From NCBI GenBank assembly GCA_014800895.1, contig JAAVFG010000044.1:35942-99941 (forward strand): a stretch of 64,000 nt of DNA, written 5' to 3'. Below the pieces are notes generated by a model that was not told where the DNA came from, did not search any database, and worked only from the letters and a program-made list of their open reading frames with translations. How positions within the stretch are numbered: the first letter of the stretch is position 1; each line of letters opens with the position of its first letter. The stretch is from Bacteroidales bacterium. Lineage in GTDB: Bacteria > Bacteroidota > Bacteroidia > Bacteroidales > Muribaculaceae. Made by a program: the position numbers and the translations under genes. This document shows, piece by piece, positions 19,301 to 28,986 of the stretch.

Positions 19301-19340
19301 ATTATATTTATTAAACAATTTAGTGAGCAGGAAGGAAGTA

Positions 19341-21680
19341 TCACAGCTTGAGAAGAGAGGAACCGGTGTCGGAATTGTTCAGGCTTCTCTGTCCGGTGCG
19401 GAAAATCGAACCGAAATCCGCTGAATAGCTCACAGATATACATACCATGTTGGCATTATTGCTGATATTACGGCTGAGAATGTAGGGATTTACAGCAGAA
19501 TGATTCCACTGCGGATAGCGCGTACCTTTCCTGTCAAACATATACATCCAGCTCACTCCTATTGACCAATGATCGTCGGGAGCGTAATCCACCTGCAGGG
19601 CATCGCCGTTTTCATCACGTCCGATGACTGTACCACTGAGCCATTTACCCGGGAACTTTCGCCAGTAAGAGATCGTGAATGGTCCTTTAGTCCACCATAT
19701 GGAGCCGGAGGCATTAAAAGATGTGAGATGGCAATTCCACCCATCCCCCATTGTCTCATCATGACGGAAGCCGAGATTGAGATTGAAACCAAATCCGGCA
19801 ATATCACTTATTCTCAAATTAAGATTGCCGGCCGTGCTCCATGCCCTCCTTCCGTTAATAGTGCGGTCAAGGAAAAGTCCATCCCCTAAATAGCTTACAT
19901 AATAATCCCACATCGGATTATTGACATGGCCGGTAGTGATCAAAAGGGAAGTATTGAATTTCTTATATTTGAAAGATGGCATGAGCTGATAGATAAATCT
20001 CTCCGACACCTTAAGATCCGGATTGCCATTCACTATCAGGTATGGACTCGTCTGCTGGGGATAATACGTTATGGCTGAAAGTGAAGGGATTGAGGGAGAA
20101 TAAGAGAAGGCGGCGGCAATATTCCATTTGCTTGAAATATTCCATGACGCCTGTGCCGAAGTAAGATTACGGACAAAATTCCGCTTCAGGTCATCATTCT
20201 TTATCCAGAAGAGTTTCACGCCGCTGCTCAACATCAGATATACTTTCCCAACGCTTACTCCTAAACGAGCATATACATAATTATTATTCTCCGTCAGCAG
20301 AGGCTCGTAGTCGCTGGTCTTATAGTAATTCCGGCTATGTGACAAAGTGTTCTGGAAGCCTGCCGATAAATCAATCTTATCGTTAAACTCATGAACATAA
20401 CTTATTTCAGAGATCAGCGAACGTCGGCGGCTTGTAGCATCCACGCTGTATAAATCCTCCCGCCCGTCCCCGAATGTATAATTGTTATCTCTGCGATAGT
20501 CAATGGAGGAAAGGGTGCCGACCACCTCCACTTCAAGCGAGTTTCGGTCGTTGATATCCTGACGGAGAAAAAGGTCGAGAGAAGGAGAGAAACTTTTCTC
20601 CTTATTCAAATTATCAGTACGGTATTCTCCAAGTTCAGAATCCATCGTCTCACCTAAAAGCTGAGACTTACTGAAATTAGGAGCAGCTCGGAAAGTGGCT
20701 GAAAAGAGAGTTTTCGAAGAGGGCTTAAAATCATATTTCAAGTTGAGGTTATGATAATGATAATAGAAAGGGTTACGATCCTTCGACTCAAGGTCCACCC
20801 TGAAATCATCACCTATATAGCTTGAAGAGCGCGAATCATATACCTTTTGATAATTTCTCCATGAGGGGACATAGGAGAGCGTGAACTGTGACGGACCCTG
20901 ATGATATGAGGCGCGGATATTGGCATCTACAAAGGCAGTGGATACGGCAGAGCGTCCCCACAAATATATCTGCCCTCCATCATTGCGCGTCTTCAGAGTG
21001 ATGCTGAGCAATCCCGTCTTACCCTGATCGGCATAACGAGCGGGGGTGAAACGTGAATATTCTATCTTGGATATATCCTTAGGCTGCAACGCATTGAGAT
21101 CATCCAATGTGGAAGGGACGCCATTTATGAGTATAACAGGCGTGCCTCCATCTACCGAAATATTACGGTTGATAGGATTAGCCTCCAGTCCGGGGAGGGG
21201 AAGCTTCTGGAAAAGACTGATAGAGGTGGAGGATGATTTTAAATCCGATTGATTAGGATATAAGATCAGTCGCCCATGTGAATTTATTCCGGATCCTGCC
21301 GTAACCGTCACTTCATCAAGGAGAGTGGCATCATTAAGATAAACCCTTCCGATATTGAGATTCTTACCTCCTCTCTCAATGTGAATCTCGGTTGGATTAA
21401 ATCCGGACTTGGAGATAATCAGCTTCACCGGAGCATTATAGTCATATTCAAGCGTGAAAAGTCCTTTATTATCCGTTACGACTTTACTGATTATCTTTTC
21501 TCCTGTATTTACTTCACACTCTGCGCCCGGGAGAGGTATGGAGTCGGATGCGGAATATAACTCTCCGGAGATAGTGCGTGCATTTGCCGTAAATAGGGTA
21601 ATGATTAATGAAAGCACCAGGCATATAATCCGACCTGCAGCAATTCGGTCAGTGGGAATGTAGGGAAGATTTCTTCTCAT
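19341..21680 (-). CDS. TonB-dependent-receptor-like outer-membrane beta-barrel protein
   Basis: A 779-residue outer-membrane protein. After a signal sequence (hydrophobic stretch CLVLSLIITLFTANA) comes a carboxypeptidase-regulatory-like domain (about 35-115), then a plug-like region with ILINGVPSTLDDLNAL and a long barrel rich in alternating aromatic strands. It ends SYSADFGSIF...GSSLLKL, not in a canonical terminal Phe. It belongs to the outer-membrane-beta-barrel class common in Bacteroidetes. No SusD partner lies next to it, so polysaccharide uptake is not supported; the ligand is unknown. The start at 21680 is preferred over an upstream frame-open codon because it gives a proper signal peptide. 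A 12-bp inverted repeat lies 10 bases upstream. Confidence 0.82.
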   Translation of the reverse strand: MRRNLPYIPTDRIAAGRIICLVLSLIITLFTANARTISGELYSASDSIPLPGAECEVNTGEKIISKVVTDNKGLFTLEYDYNAPVKLIISKSGFNPTEIHIERGGKNLNIGRVYLNDATLLDEVTVTAGSGINSHGRLILYPNQSDLKSSSTSISLFQKLPLPGLEANPINRNISVDGGTPVILINGVPSTLDDLNALQPKDISKIEYSRFTPARYADQGKTGLLSITLKTRNDGGQIYLWGRSAVSTAFVDANIRASYHQGPSQFTLSYVPSWRNYQKVYDSRSSSYIGDDFRVDLESKDRNPFYYHYHNLNLKYDFKPSSKTLFSATFRAAPNFSKSQLLGETMDSELGEYRTDNLNKEKSFSPSLDLFLRQDINDRNSLEVEVVGTLSSIDYRRDNNYTFGDGREDLYSVDATSRRRSLISEISYVHEFNDKIDLSAGFQNTLSHSRNYYKTSDYEPLLTENNNYVYARLGVSVGKVYLMLSSGVKLFWIKNDDLKRNFVRNLTSAQASWNISSKWNIAAAFSYSPSIPSLSAITYYPQQTSPYLIVNGNPDLKVSERFIYQLMPSFKYKKFNTSLLITTGHVNNPMWDYYVSYLGDGLFLDRTINGRRAWSTAGNLNLRISDIAGFGFNLNLGFRHDETMGDGWNCHLTSFNASGSIWWTKGPFTISYWRKFPGKWLSGTVIGRDENGDALQVDYAPDDHWSIGVSWMYMFDRKGTRYPQWNHSAVNPYILSRNISNNANMVCISVSYSADFGSIFRTGQRSLNNSDTGSSLLKL

Positions 21681-21689
21681 GCTGATAGG

Positions 21690-21728
21690 GTATATATAGT
21701 TTATAAGAATCGTTCTAACTATATATAC
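21690..21728. promoter_or_regulatory. inverted repeat upstream of the barrel-protein gene
   Basis: GTATATATAGTT (21690-21701) and its exact complement (21717-21728) flank a 15-base spacer that itself contains AGAA and TTCT arms. The repeat begins 10 bases before the start codon and could be an operator or a leader hairpin that masks translation initiation. Confidence 0.5.
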
Positions 21729-21763
21729 TACGCAAGAAGGTGATTTGTGACAGACACATGTAA

Positions 21764-22375
21764 TTATTTTCTGCCGGATGTTCCGAAAAATTTGCAACGA
21801 CGGGTGCTCTTTTTCTTCCTTGGATGAAGTGGCTTGAGATGATGGATATCCATGACTCTCATTTTCAAGCAGCCGCGCGATATATTAATCAATACGGTGT
21901 CTTCTTTAGAGACAGCGTCATAGACAGGTTTTGAGACTTCAAAGGTTCTGTTTTTTACTGCCGGGTGATATAGCCGCAGATTATACACTTTATATGGCGC
22001 GCCACGTGAAACTCCATGTCTGCCGTTGCGTTCCGTCCGATATCGGGTCTGAGTAAATTTCTTCTCAATTATCGCTCTTTCCATCTCCCCCTCCGAGCTG
22101 CGGGCGGTAAAGAAATTAAGGGCTATCAGTCCTGAGCCAAGCAGTATCCAGATAGAGACCGCAGTGAATAATATATTGATAAGAGTATTGGTAAAGCCTG
22201 TGACTCTTCCCATTCTCATTCCTATTATCACACCGGCTATGACCGCCGGAATAGCGATTATTCCTAAATATAAGCCGGTGGATACAATCGTCTCCCTCAG
22301 CATTATCCACCCGAATACTCCTACGACAAAAAGGAATACTATAAAACCAATCAGAAGAACCTCTCTTAATTTCAT
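21764..22375 (-). CDS. hypothetical inner-membrane protein
   Basis: A 203-residue protein with three hydrophobic segments in its first 90 residues (LLIGFIVFLFVVGVFGWIML; GIIAIPAVIAGVIIGMRMG; ILFTAVSIWILLGSGLIALN). A basic soluble C-terminal domain follows, ending in a strongly positive tail (HPRKKKSTRRCKF). No family was recognised. It lies 83 bases upstream of the barrel-protein gene on the same strand; a shared transcript is possible but the inverted repeat lies between them. It is divergent from the DMT exporter. Confidence 0.65.
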   Translation of the reverse strand: MKLREVLLIGFIVFLFVVGVFGWIMLRETIVSTGLYLGIIAIPAVIAGVIIGMRMGRVTGFTNTLINILFTAVSIWILLGSGLIALNFFTARSSEGEMERAIIEKKFTQTRYRTERNGRHGVSRGAPYKVYNLRLYHPAVKNRTFEVSKPVYDAVSKEDTVLINISRGCLKMRVMDIHHLKPLHPRKKKSTRRCKFFGTSGRK

Positions 22376-22509
22376 AATTAATTATATCTTTCTTTTCAAA
22401 ACCTCACGGCGTATATATTTATTATATCTATAAAGGGTAATTATCCTGAAATATATTTGTATCATACCGCAAATTTATTTATATTCGTAAGAAGTAGAAA
22501 TTATATATC

Positions 22510-23538
22510 ATGGCATCAACTGAATCAAATAATACCGATAAGACCGGGAAATCGGCGAATTTACCAAATGATGCATCCGCATCATCCTTTAAGCCCAACC
22601 GTCTGAAGGGAAATGTATCAATGTTTATCGCCAAGACATTCTCCGGACTTAATGAGAATGCCCTCAAATATCTTCTTCCGTCATGGATGAATGCCTTTAC
22701 CGGCGTGGCGCTACGTTTAGGATTCGGCTCTATTTTCTTCTGGATATTGGGATGGGTCAAGCCGGACAAGAATGAGAGAGTGACCAACAGAGACCGTTTT
22801 CTCCTCCTTCTCACGGGCGTCATAGCGGTGTTCGGATATATGTATACCCTACTTATAGGTCTGACCTACACAACCCCTATCTCATCCTCTATCTTTATCG
22901 CCCTTCAGGCAACGGTAGTATATATAATCTGTCTTATCCTCCGCACTGACCGTCTATCCTGGGGAAGATTCATAGGTATTCTCTTAGGTATAGGAGGAGC
23001 TTTGATCTGTATCCTTACTCAAAAAACGAGTGATGTAGCCTCCGATCCGTTATTGGGGAATATGTATTGCCTCGCCTCAACATTTCTTTTCAGCGCCTAT
23101 CTCGTGATAGAGAAGAAATTTCTAAAGCGCCTCAGCAATGCGACGGTAAGCAAGTATACATTTTCGGGTGGAGCAATCATGGCGATAATCGCCGTGTTGT
23201 GTTCAGGCAAATGGTTTGCACCTGTCCTTACATCCGGTGTAATCTCCACTCCCTTCCTTGTGTTGGCTTTTGTCCTCATCTTCCCTACCTCGTTAAGCTA
23301 TCTTCTTACCGATATAGGTCTTAAAAATCTACCTGCAACTGTTGTGGCTCTATATGCCAACTGGATTCTGATTGTGGCGGCAATCGTTAGCTATGCGCTT
23401 GGTCAGGATCATTTCTCATGGTGGCAGATACTTTCCATCATCCTTATCATAGGAAGCGTCATCCTCGTTGAATCGGCAGAGGCTAAGGATAACGCCAATC
23501 CCTCCACAAAAATTTCAGTAAGCCCGCATAGCAAATGA
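22510..23538 (+). CDS. EamA/DMT family transporter
   Basis: A 342-residue inner-membrane protein of the drug/metabolite transporter superfamily, with about ten hydrophobic segments arranged as two EamA repeats (about 45-175 and 190-325). A hydrophilic N-terminal tail of about 35 residues precedes the first helix. Members export amino acids, nucleobases or other metabolites; the substrate here cannot be told. A TATATTTG -7-like element at 22452-22459 could start it. The stop overlaps the start of the GSCFA gene by 4 bases, so the two are coupled. Confidence 0.85.
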   Translation: MASTESNNTDKTGKSANLPNDASASSFKPNRLKGNVSMFIAKTFSGLNENALKYLLPSWMNAFTGVALRLGFGSIFFWILGWVKPDKNERVTNRDRFLLLLTGVIAVFGYMYTLLIGLTYTTPISSSIFIALQATVVYIICLILRTDRLSWGRFIGILLGIGGALICILTQKTSDVASDPLLGNMYCLASTFLFSAYLVIEKKFLKRLSNATVSKYTFSGGAIMAIIAVLCSGKWFAPVLTSGVISTPFLVLAFVLIFPTSLSYLLTDIGLKNLPATVVALYANWILIVAAIVSYALGQDHFSWWQILSIILIIGSVILVESAEAKDNANPSTKISVSPHSK

Positions 23539-24635
23539 AATTCCGCACCGAATATCTCCCCGTTCCATCTCCGTTCAAGCTTTCTCCGCTCCAACCTGTG
23601 GTGATGCTTGGATCCTGCTTTTCCGACAATATGCTCCGGAGAATGAGGGAGTCTCTATGGAATGTAGTAAATCCTTGCGGCACTCTCTATAATCCTCTTT
23701 CCATAGCTTTCTCCTTACGCACTATGCTTGAAATTGAGGGTGGAGAGGGAGGAGAGCAAGATGAGGGAGAAAAGAAAGAAAAGCATGGGGGGCAAGAGGA
23801 TATTACAAAGAGAGAAAAGGGAGCGGACAGAACTCTCAAAGAGTCTCTTTTCAGGGATTCGGAGGGGAAAGTAAGATCCTTCTTGGGTGACTTCCGCTTT
23901 GTTGGTAATGACGAGAAGGAGGTGCTGAATAAATGGAGGAGCGCCTCTAAAGTCTTGCAGGATACTCTTAATGATGCAAAGGCTCTTTTCATCACATTCG
24001 GCACTGCCATCTGCTATTCTCTCCTATCCGATAACACACCTCTTTCTACGGCAAGAAGCCGTGAGGAGACTATGGCTTCAACAGTAGCAAATTGCCATAA
24101 GCTTCCTGCAGCCCGGTTTGAGCGATTCCGATTGAGCGAAGAGGAGATAGTGGCTGAATGGAGTGACCTTTGTGAAGAGTTACACCTCCGTTATCCGGGA
24201 CTGGAGATTGTTTTTACTGTCAGCCCCGTGCGTCATCTCAAAGATGGATTTGTAGGAAATATGCGTTCTAAGGCTATATTGCTGTTGGCAGTGGAGCGAT
24301 TATGCGACGAGCTTCCCTACTGCTCCTATTTTCCTGCTTACGAGATACTGAATGATGATCTGCGCGACTATCGCTTTTATGATGCTGACTTGGTGCATCC
24401 CTCAGCGCAGGCAGTGGATTATATCCGGGATATTTTCTGCGCTACATATTTAGACCCTTCGGCAATGGAGCTATTAAAAAAGGGGGAGAAGATCCGCAAG
24501 GCTCTTTTACATCGTCCTCTCACCTCCACACCCGCCGAGATGGGGGCATGGCATGATAAAGTCATACATGATTATCACGAATTTCTTAAGCTTAACCCCA
24601 AAGCTCTCCCTATTGAGATGATAAGTAGTTGCTAA
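23535..24635 (+). CDS. GSCFA domain protein (SGNH-hydrolase-like)
   Basis: A 366-residue protein of the GSCFA family. The name-giving motif appears as LGSCFSDNM at residues 25-33, where the Ser of GSC is the presumed nucleophile. Near the C-terminus YDADLVHPSAQA supplies the DxxH pair of SGNH esterases. An insertion of about 35 residues at 72-107, almost all Glu, Lys, Gly, Gln and Asp, interrupts the domain and is encoded by a nearly pure purine tract. No signal peptide is visible, and the substrate is unknown for the family. Translationally coupled to the upstream DMT exporter through a 4-base overlap. Confidence 0.85.
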   Translation: MKFRTEYLPVPSPFKLSPLQPVVMLGSCFSDNMLRRMRESLWNVVNPCGTLYNPLSIAFSLRTMLEIEGGEGGEQDEGEKKEKHGGQEDITKREKGADRTLKESLFRDSEGKVRSFLGDFRFVGNDEKEVLNKWRSASKVLQDTLNDAKALFITFGTAICYSLLSDNTPLSTARSREETMASTVANCHKLPAARFERFRLSEEEIVAEWSDLCEELHLRYPGLEIVFTVSPVRHLKDGFVGNMRSKAILLLAVERLCDELPYCSYFPAYEILNDDLRDYRFYDADLVHPSAQAVDYIRDIFCATYLDPSAMELLKKGEKIRKALLHRPLTSTPAEMGAWHDKVIHDYHEFLKLNPKALPIEMISSC

Positions 24636-24718
24636 GAATTAAACGATATATTAGAAATACAGTCTGTCTGATTTTTCAGGAGACCACTATGGATTAAGCT
24701 CAAGGGATGGAGTAAGAG

Positions 24719-25321
24719 CTACTTCTTTATCCCGGGACGGTCTTTACCTCCTGACACGATTCTGCCCGGATGCTGGGCTATGAACTGGCTCCAGCTCTTA
24801 GGTCCTTTCGGTAATTGAGGTTTGCCGGTCTCATAGAAATGGGTCACGGCAGCAGCCAAGGCATCGGTGGCATCCAAAAGTCGCGGCATCTCGGCAACCG
24901 GAATGTTAAGCATCCGCTTCAACATCTCCGCAACCTGCTCCTTGGATGCTGAGCCTCTCCCTGTCACAGCCTGCTTGATCGACAAGGGAGCATATTCCGC
25001 TATCGGAATATCCCTCACCAAAGCCGCTGCCATCGCCACGCCTTGGGCTCTACCTAATTTCAACATCGACTGCACATTCTTACCGTAGAATGGCGCTTCA
25101 ATAGCCATCTCATCCGGCAGATATTGAGCCACTAAGCCCGATATCCGCTCATAGATGCGATGCAGCCGCTTATAGTGGCTTTCGAATTTATTCAGTTCGA
25201 TCACTCCCATCACTATAAGCTCCGGTTTCTTCCCCTTTACTCCCAACACACCATAACCCATCACGTTTGTTCCGGGGTCTATGCCTATGATGATACGGTC
25301 GTAGTCTTTCAATCCATCCAT
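24719..25321 (-). CDS. ruvC: Holliday junction resolvase RuvC
   Basis: A 200-residue endonuclease that cuts four-way DNA junctions during recombination, acting with RuvAB. The RNase H-like fold is marked by [15 protein letters not shown], with catalytic Asp15. Glu75 lies in [10 protein letters not shown], and Asp150 and Asp153 in [14 protein letters not shown] complete the acidic site. It is the last gene of a minus-strand run after DUF4286, a pairing seen in other Bacteroidetes. The C-terminus has a basic extension of about 25 residues. Confidence 0.95.
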   Translation of the reverse strand: MDGLKDYDRIIIGIDPGTNVMGYGVLGVKGKKPELIVMGVIELNKFESHYKRLHRIYERISGLVAQYLPDEMAIEAPFYGKNVQSMLKLGRAQGVAMAAALVRDIPIAEYAPLSIKQAVTGRGSASKEQVAEMLKRMLNIPVAEMPRLLDATDALAAAVTHFYETGKPQLPKGPKSWSQFIAQHPGRIVSGGKDRPGIKK

Positions 25322-25389
25322 ATTAAAAGAAGCCTAAGAGAGCCTGAAAGTCAACCTGGCTCTTACTATCTTTAATTTTGAATACTTAT

Positions 25390-25695
25390 TCACACCACTT
25401 CAAAAAGCGATGTGAACACCATCCCTTCAGGTCCGAATTTACCATCAAATTTATTAGCTAATTCAGAGAAAGGACCGTTGCTCCAGTCTTTCGCACTCTT
25501 CTCATCAGGAAATTCCACCTGATAGGCTATGCTGGCGGCATCCGCCTGATCATGGCGTATTCCTCCTGCCTCGCGCATGGCTGACACGCGGGGATTGCAT
25601 CCGTTTGCCAAATCTATTTTTTCTCCCTTGAGCCAGAGGATCACATCTGCCTCCTGCTCTTTCCTTACCATAAAGGTTGCGTTATGTATAGTCAT
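25390..25695 (-). CDS. DUF4286 family protein
   Basis: A 101-residue protein matching the small Bacteroidetes DUF4286 family. It begins MTIHNATFMVRKEQEADVIL and ends FGPEGMVFTSLFEVV, the pattern of a ferredoxin-like dimeric alpha/beta barrel. Function is unknown. It sits between trmB (22 bases) and ruvC (68 bases) on the same strand, the neighbourhood usual for this family. Confidence 0.78.
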   Translation of the reverse strand: MTIHNATFMVRKEQEADVILWLKGEKIDLANGCNPRVSAMREAGGIRHDQADAASIAYQVEFPDEKSAKDWSNGPFSELANKFDGKFGPEGMVFTSLFEVV

Positions 25696-25717
25696 ATTAT
25701 ATATTTCTTATTGCGGA

Positions 25718-26473
25718 TTAATCTCTTGCTGAATTATCGGGACGCCCCTTGGTGGATCGATAGTCATCCTTGGGGATATCATCCGCCACAGGCTCCTTAA
25801 GTTCTCCCTCAGCGGGAAGACGGAATGAAAGAAGCTTTATCTTCTTTCCGCGCGAAAGCCATTGCTGCTCATAATAGGTCTTTATGGAACTGACAGGATC
25901 CGCATTCCCCGTGCCATAAAGATCATCGGTATTGGTGAGCACTTCAAAACCATTAAGCTCCACCAGACGCCGCGTGTATTCGTATAGGAAGGGTGAGTCG
26001 GTCTTGAGATTTATAATACCGCCATCTTTCATAATCCGGCGATAGAGATTCAGGAAGCGTGTGGATGTGAGACGTTTGCGTACTTTCTGCATCTGGGGGT
26101 CAGGGAACGTAATCCATAATTCCTCCACCTCACCGGGAGCGAAGAAGGAGCAGATATTCTCAATCTCGGCACGCAGAAACTTTGCATTAGGGATATTCTC
26201 CTCCTCCACTTCCTTAGCGCCGCTCCACATTCTCGCCCCCTTTATATCCACGCCGACGAAATTGCGGTCGGGTTCGCTCTTCGCCAACTGCACTGTGTAT
26301 TCGCCCTTACCGCAACCCAACTCGACAACAATCGGATGAGAGGCGGCAAAAACTTCATTATTCCAGATTCCCTTGTATGGAAAACCCTTTTTTATTAGTT
26401 CTTCACGAGGATACTCCAACGCGCAGGAGAATCCTTTCATATCAGCAAATTTCTTTAGCTTGTTCTTTCCCAT
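25718..26473 (-). CDS. trmB: tRNA (guanine-N7-)-methyltransferase TrmB
   Basis: A 251-residue enzyme that methylates G46 of tRNA using AdoMet. The N-terminus MGKNKLKKFADM is the characteristic Bacteroidetes start; an upstream TTG is rejected. The AdoMet loop is VVELGCGKGEYTVQLA, followed by FVGVDIKGARMW and the catalytic-region motif ITFPDPQMQKVRKRLTS. The tail is charged and ends in a low-complexity stretch (RSTKGRPDNSARD). It lies 32 bases after the PorZ-like gene. Confidence 0.94.
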   Translation of the reverse strand: MGKNKLKKFADMKGFSCALEYPREELIKKGFPYKGIWNNEVFAASHPIVVELGCGKGEYTVQLAKSEPDRNFVGVDIKGARMWSGAKEVEEENIPNAKFLRAEIENICSFFAPGEVEELWITFPDPQMQKVRKRLTSTRFLNLYRRIMKDGGIINLKTDSPFLYEYTRRLVELNGFEVLTNTDDLYGTGNADPVSSIKTYYEQQWLSRGKKIKLLSFRLPAEGELKEPVADDIPKDDYRSTKGRPDNSARD

Positions 26474-26505
26474 TTTTATCTTTTTCGCATCAGATGATGC
26501 AACGG

Positions 26506-28962
26506 TCAATTAATCACCAAAACCTTCCCGACGGCAGCAAAGCCTTCATTTTCCGGTCCGCTTGATGCCAATACATAGTAGACGCCTGCCCGCACTCTCT
26601 TATTATTGAAGTTGGTCACATCCCACTGTATGGAGCCATCATAGGAAAGCCCAACCTCCTTCACCATATTGCCGGCACTATCCATTATTTTCACCAGAGC
26701 TCCGGGCTCGAGACCCTCAATAGTGACGTATCCATAGTAGTCAGGGCGGACCGGATTCGGATAAACGGTTACATCCGATTTCCCGTCATCTTCTGATGAG
26801 GGGGAAGAGAGGAAGAGCTCGGCAAGCCCGCTATCGGTCGAGACCATCATGGAGTTGGATACAGGGTTGTAACAGATGCCATATACCTGATTGGAGGGTA
26901 TTTCAGAATTATCGGTTGTGTAACTCTTTATCACATCCTCTCCCGTAGCGGAAGTGCAGATAAGACCGGCACCCTCGGTGGCAAACCATTTTCTACCGAG
27001 ATTGTCGGAAGTGATGACATTTACTGTTACGCCATTGAGCAGGAAGTCAACTATATTAGTGCCGTCATTACGTCTGACAATCGGACGCGTCAGACGGGTA
27101 TCACCATTCTTGTTCAATTCCGCCGGGTCAAAATAAAAGACTCCGTTCATGCATCCCAGCCATACCCTTCCGGAAGCGGGCTCTTCAAAGAAGCTGTTAT
27201 AATAACCGGTATTTACCAGGCTTCCGTACTGGTCATAGATGGCTGTATTGAAATAGGTCTCCTTATCATCATTACGGTTGTCGAGCGTGCCGTTATGATC
27301 AAGCATCATACACTGCACGCCGGTGCGCGTATAAAATAAGACCTTGTTACGATTATTCGCCGCCCGCAACGGGAAAGCTGTAGAGCGCAATGCACCGGTA
27401 AGTTTGGGAATCGTGAATGTTCCGAAAGGCATATAATTTCCCGAAGAATTAGTCGCCTTACGTGCTTCGGGAGTCCAATACATTGCTACGAACCCTTTAT
27501 TATCGGTGTCATAATGAGTCGTCCACATATTTCCTGCCGCATCAAAATAAGGGGTAGAGATAGAATAATAAGTCGGTATCGAGGGATGCGGTTCAAATAC
27601 CGGAAGAAGCCCCGGCTCCCCTACCGCAGCATCATTCTTACGGCCCAGACGATATGATTTGCTGACATCAGCCATATTAAGGGCAAGGAGTCCATCCATA
27701 ACCGAGCCGCAATACACCATATCCTTATCGTTGGGATCAATCGCCAGTCCTGCCGGATTTGAGAGAGAGAGCCCTCCACCGGGTGAAAGGACTGTGGCGG
27801 AATATGGAGTCCACTCCATATCTTTCAATCCGGAAATCAGGTCGGGCGTGCCGGGCGAGATATTTTCAAATTTATTGGTCAGTCCGTGGTTTCTCACGAG
27901 CATACCATACTTATCGCTGTAAGCCATATTGGATGCTATGAAGGCGTTGGAGGCATTGGGAAGGATTACAGTGCCCGAAGGACTCCATGACTGAGCATCC
28001 TTTCCGGTATTAAACAGGTGTACGCCATCGTAGCCCATATCTACCCATACACCGTTTTGTCCTGACAGCGCTTTCTTTCTGCCGGCATAAGCGGCATCCA
28101 TCGGGATCACAGTAACGTTTCCTTCCCGGTCATACTGCTGAAACTCGTTAAGGCATCCGAAGGTGATATTATCGCGCCCCGGCTCAAAGGTATCTACATA
28201 ACCCTCCACCAGGAGATTGAATTTTCTTTCTGGATCTCCCGCTTCAAAATAACCGACATATCCGATCGGGGCGTCTCCTCCATATAGATAAAGACGATTG
28301 CCCAACACTGCAAACCGTATAGCTTTGTTTCTATCCGACACCTTAAGGAGGGATGTATCCGAAGGAGGATTGAGAGTGTAAACCCCGTCCTCACATCCTA
28401 CAAAGACCATGCCATCAAATTCAGCCGTGGCGTTCACCTTTCTTCCGAGATTGACCGAAGATACTATCTCCCCCTTTTTCCCGTCAACTGTAAAGTAGCC
28501 GAAATCTGTGGAGAGGTAGGCGAGCGGAGAGTCCGGCATGACAGTGACCGACCATATATTCTTATTATACCCCTCGGCAATTTTAAGCCCCGGGATATCC
28601 TTCACATCTCCATTATCGTAAACAAGATTTACATCACCGTCATCAAAACATACTATCATGCAACGATTGCTGAAGTCATATTCCGCTTCAACAGGGATGC
28701 TTGACGATAATTTGTTCTGTGATGAAAGCCACAGCAGCTCCTCACCCTTTCTATCGTAACGATAGAGGGAGTTGGTGCGCTTGGAATAATCTGCGAAGGC
28801 AGGAGAATAAAGTTGATTCGCGCATAGGAGCCAGGTATAATCCGGCGTCTCAATGATACGGTCAAGGAGATTGGTATATGTAGGATGGAGTCTCCATTGT
28901 TCTGTCTTTCCGGCAAAAGAGACTGCCAACGATATGAGGAAAAATAAAATATATCTTTTCAT
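26506..28962 (-). CDS. PorZ-like beta-propeller protein with type IX secretion-type C-terminal domain
   Basis: An 818-residue exported protein. It starts MKRYILFFLISLAVSFAG, a signal peptide. The N-terminal propeller begins WRLHPTYTNLLDRIIETPDY and includes VNLVYDNGDVKDIPGL and LAYLSTDFGYFTV, matching the PorZ N-terminal propeller family. A second propeller follows. The last 90 residues form an immunoglobulin-like sorting domain with VTVYPNPVRPDYYGYVTI, a lipid/complement-like VKIMDSAGNMV strand and a closing VLVIN. In Porphyromonas PorZ is a surface subunit of the type IX secretion sortase complex. No other T9SS gene is in the window, so the role here is inferred. It is flanked by rdgB and trmB on the same strand. 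Confidence 0.75.
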   Translation of the reverse strand: MKRYILFFLISLAVSFAGKTEQWRLHPTYTNLLDRIIETPDYTWLLCANQLYSPAFADYSKRTNSLYRYDRKGEELLWLSSQNKLSSSIPVEAEYDFSNRCMIVCFDDGDVNLVYDNGDVKDIPGLKIAEGYNKNIWSVTVMPDSPLAYLSTDFGYFTVDGKKGEIVSSVNLGRKVNATAEFDGMVFVGCEDGVYTLNPPSDTSLLKVSDRNKAIRFAVLGNRLYLYGGDAPIGYVGYFEAGDPERKFNLLVEGYVDTFEPGRDNITFGCLNEFQQYDREGNVTVIPMDAAYAGRKKALSGQNGVWVDMGYDGVHLFNTGKDAQSWSPSGTVILPNASNAFIASNMAYSDKYGMLVRNHGLTNKFENISPGTPDLISGLKDMEWTPYSATVLSPGGGLSLSNPAGLAIDPNDKDMVYCGSVMDGLLALNMADVSKSYRLGRKNDAAVGEPGLLPVFEPHPSIPTYYSISTPYFDAAGNMWTTHYDTDNKGFVAMYWTPEARKATNSSGNYMPFGTFTIPKLTGALRSTAFPLRAANNRNKVLFYTRTGVQCMMLDHNGTLDNRNDDKETYFNTAIYDQYGSLVNTGYYNSFFEEPASGRVWLGCMNGVFYFDPAELNKNGDTRLTRPIVRRNDGTNIVDFLLNGVTVNVITSDNLGRKWFATEGAGLICTSATGEDVIKSYTTDNSEIPSNQVYGICYNPVSNSMMVSTDSGLAELFLSSPSSEDDGKSDVTVYPNPVRPDYYGYVTIEGLEPGALVKIMDSAGNMVKEVGLSYDGSIQWDVTNFNNKRVRAGVYYVLASSGPENEGFAAVGKVLVIN

Positions 28963-28986
28963 TGATGGAGGGGAGAACACTATAAA

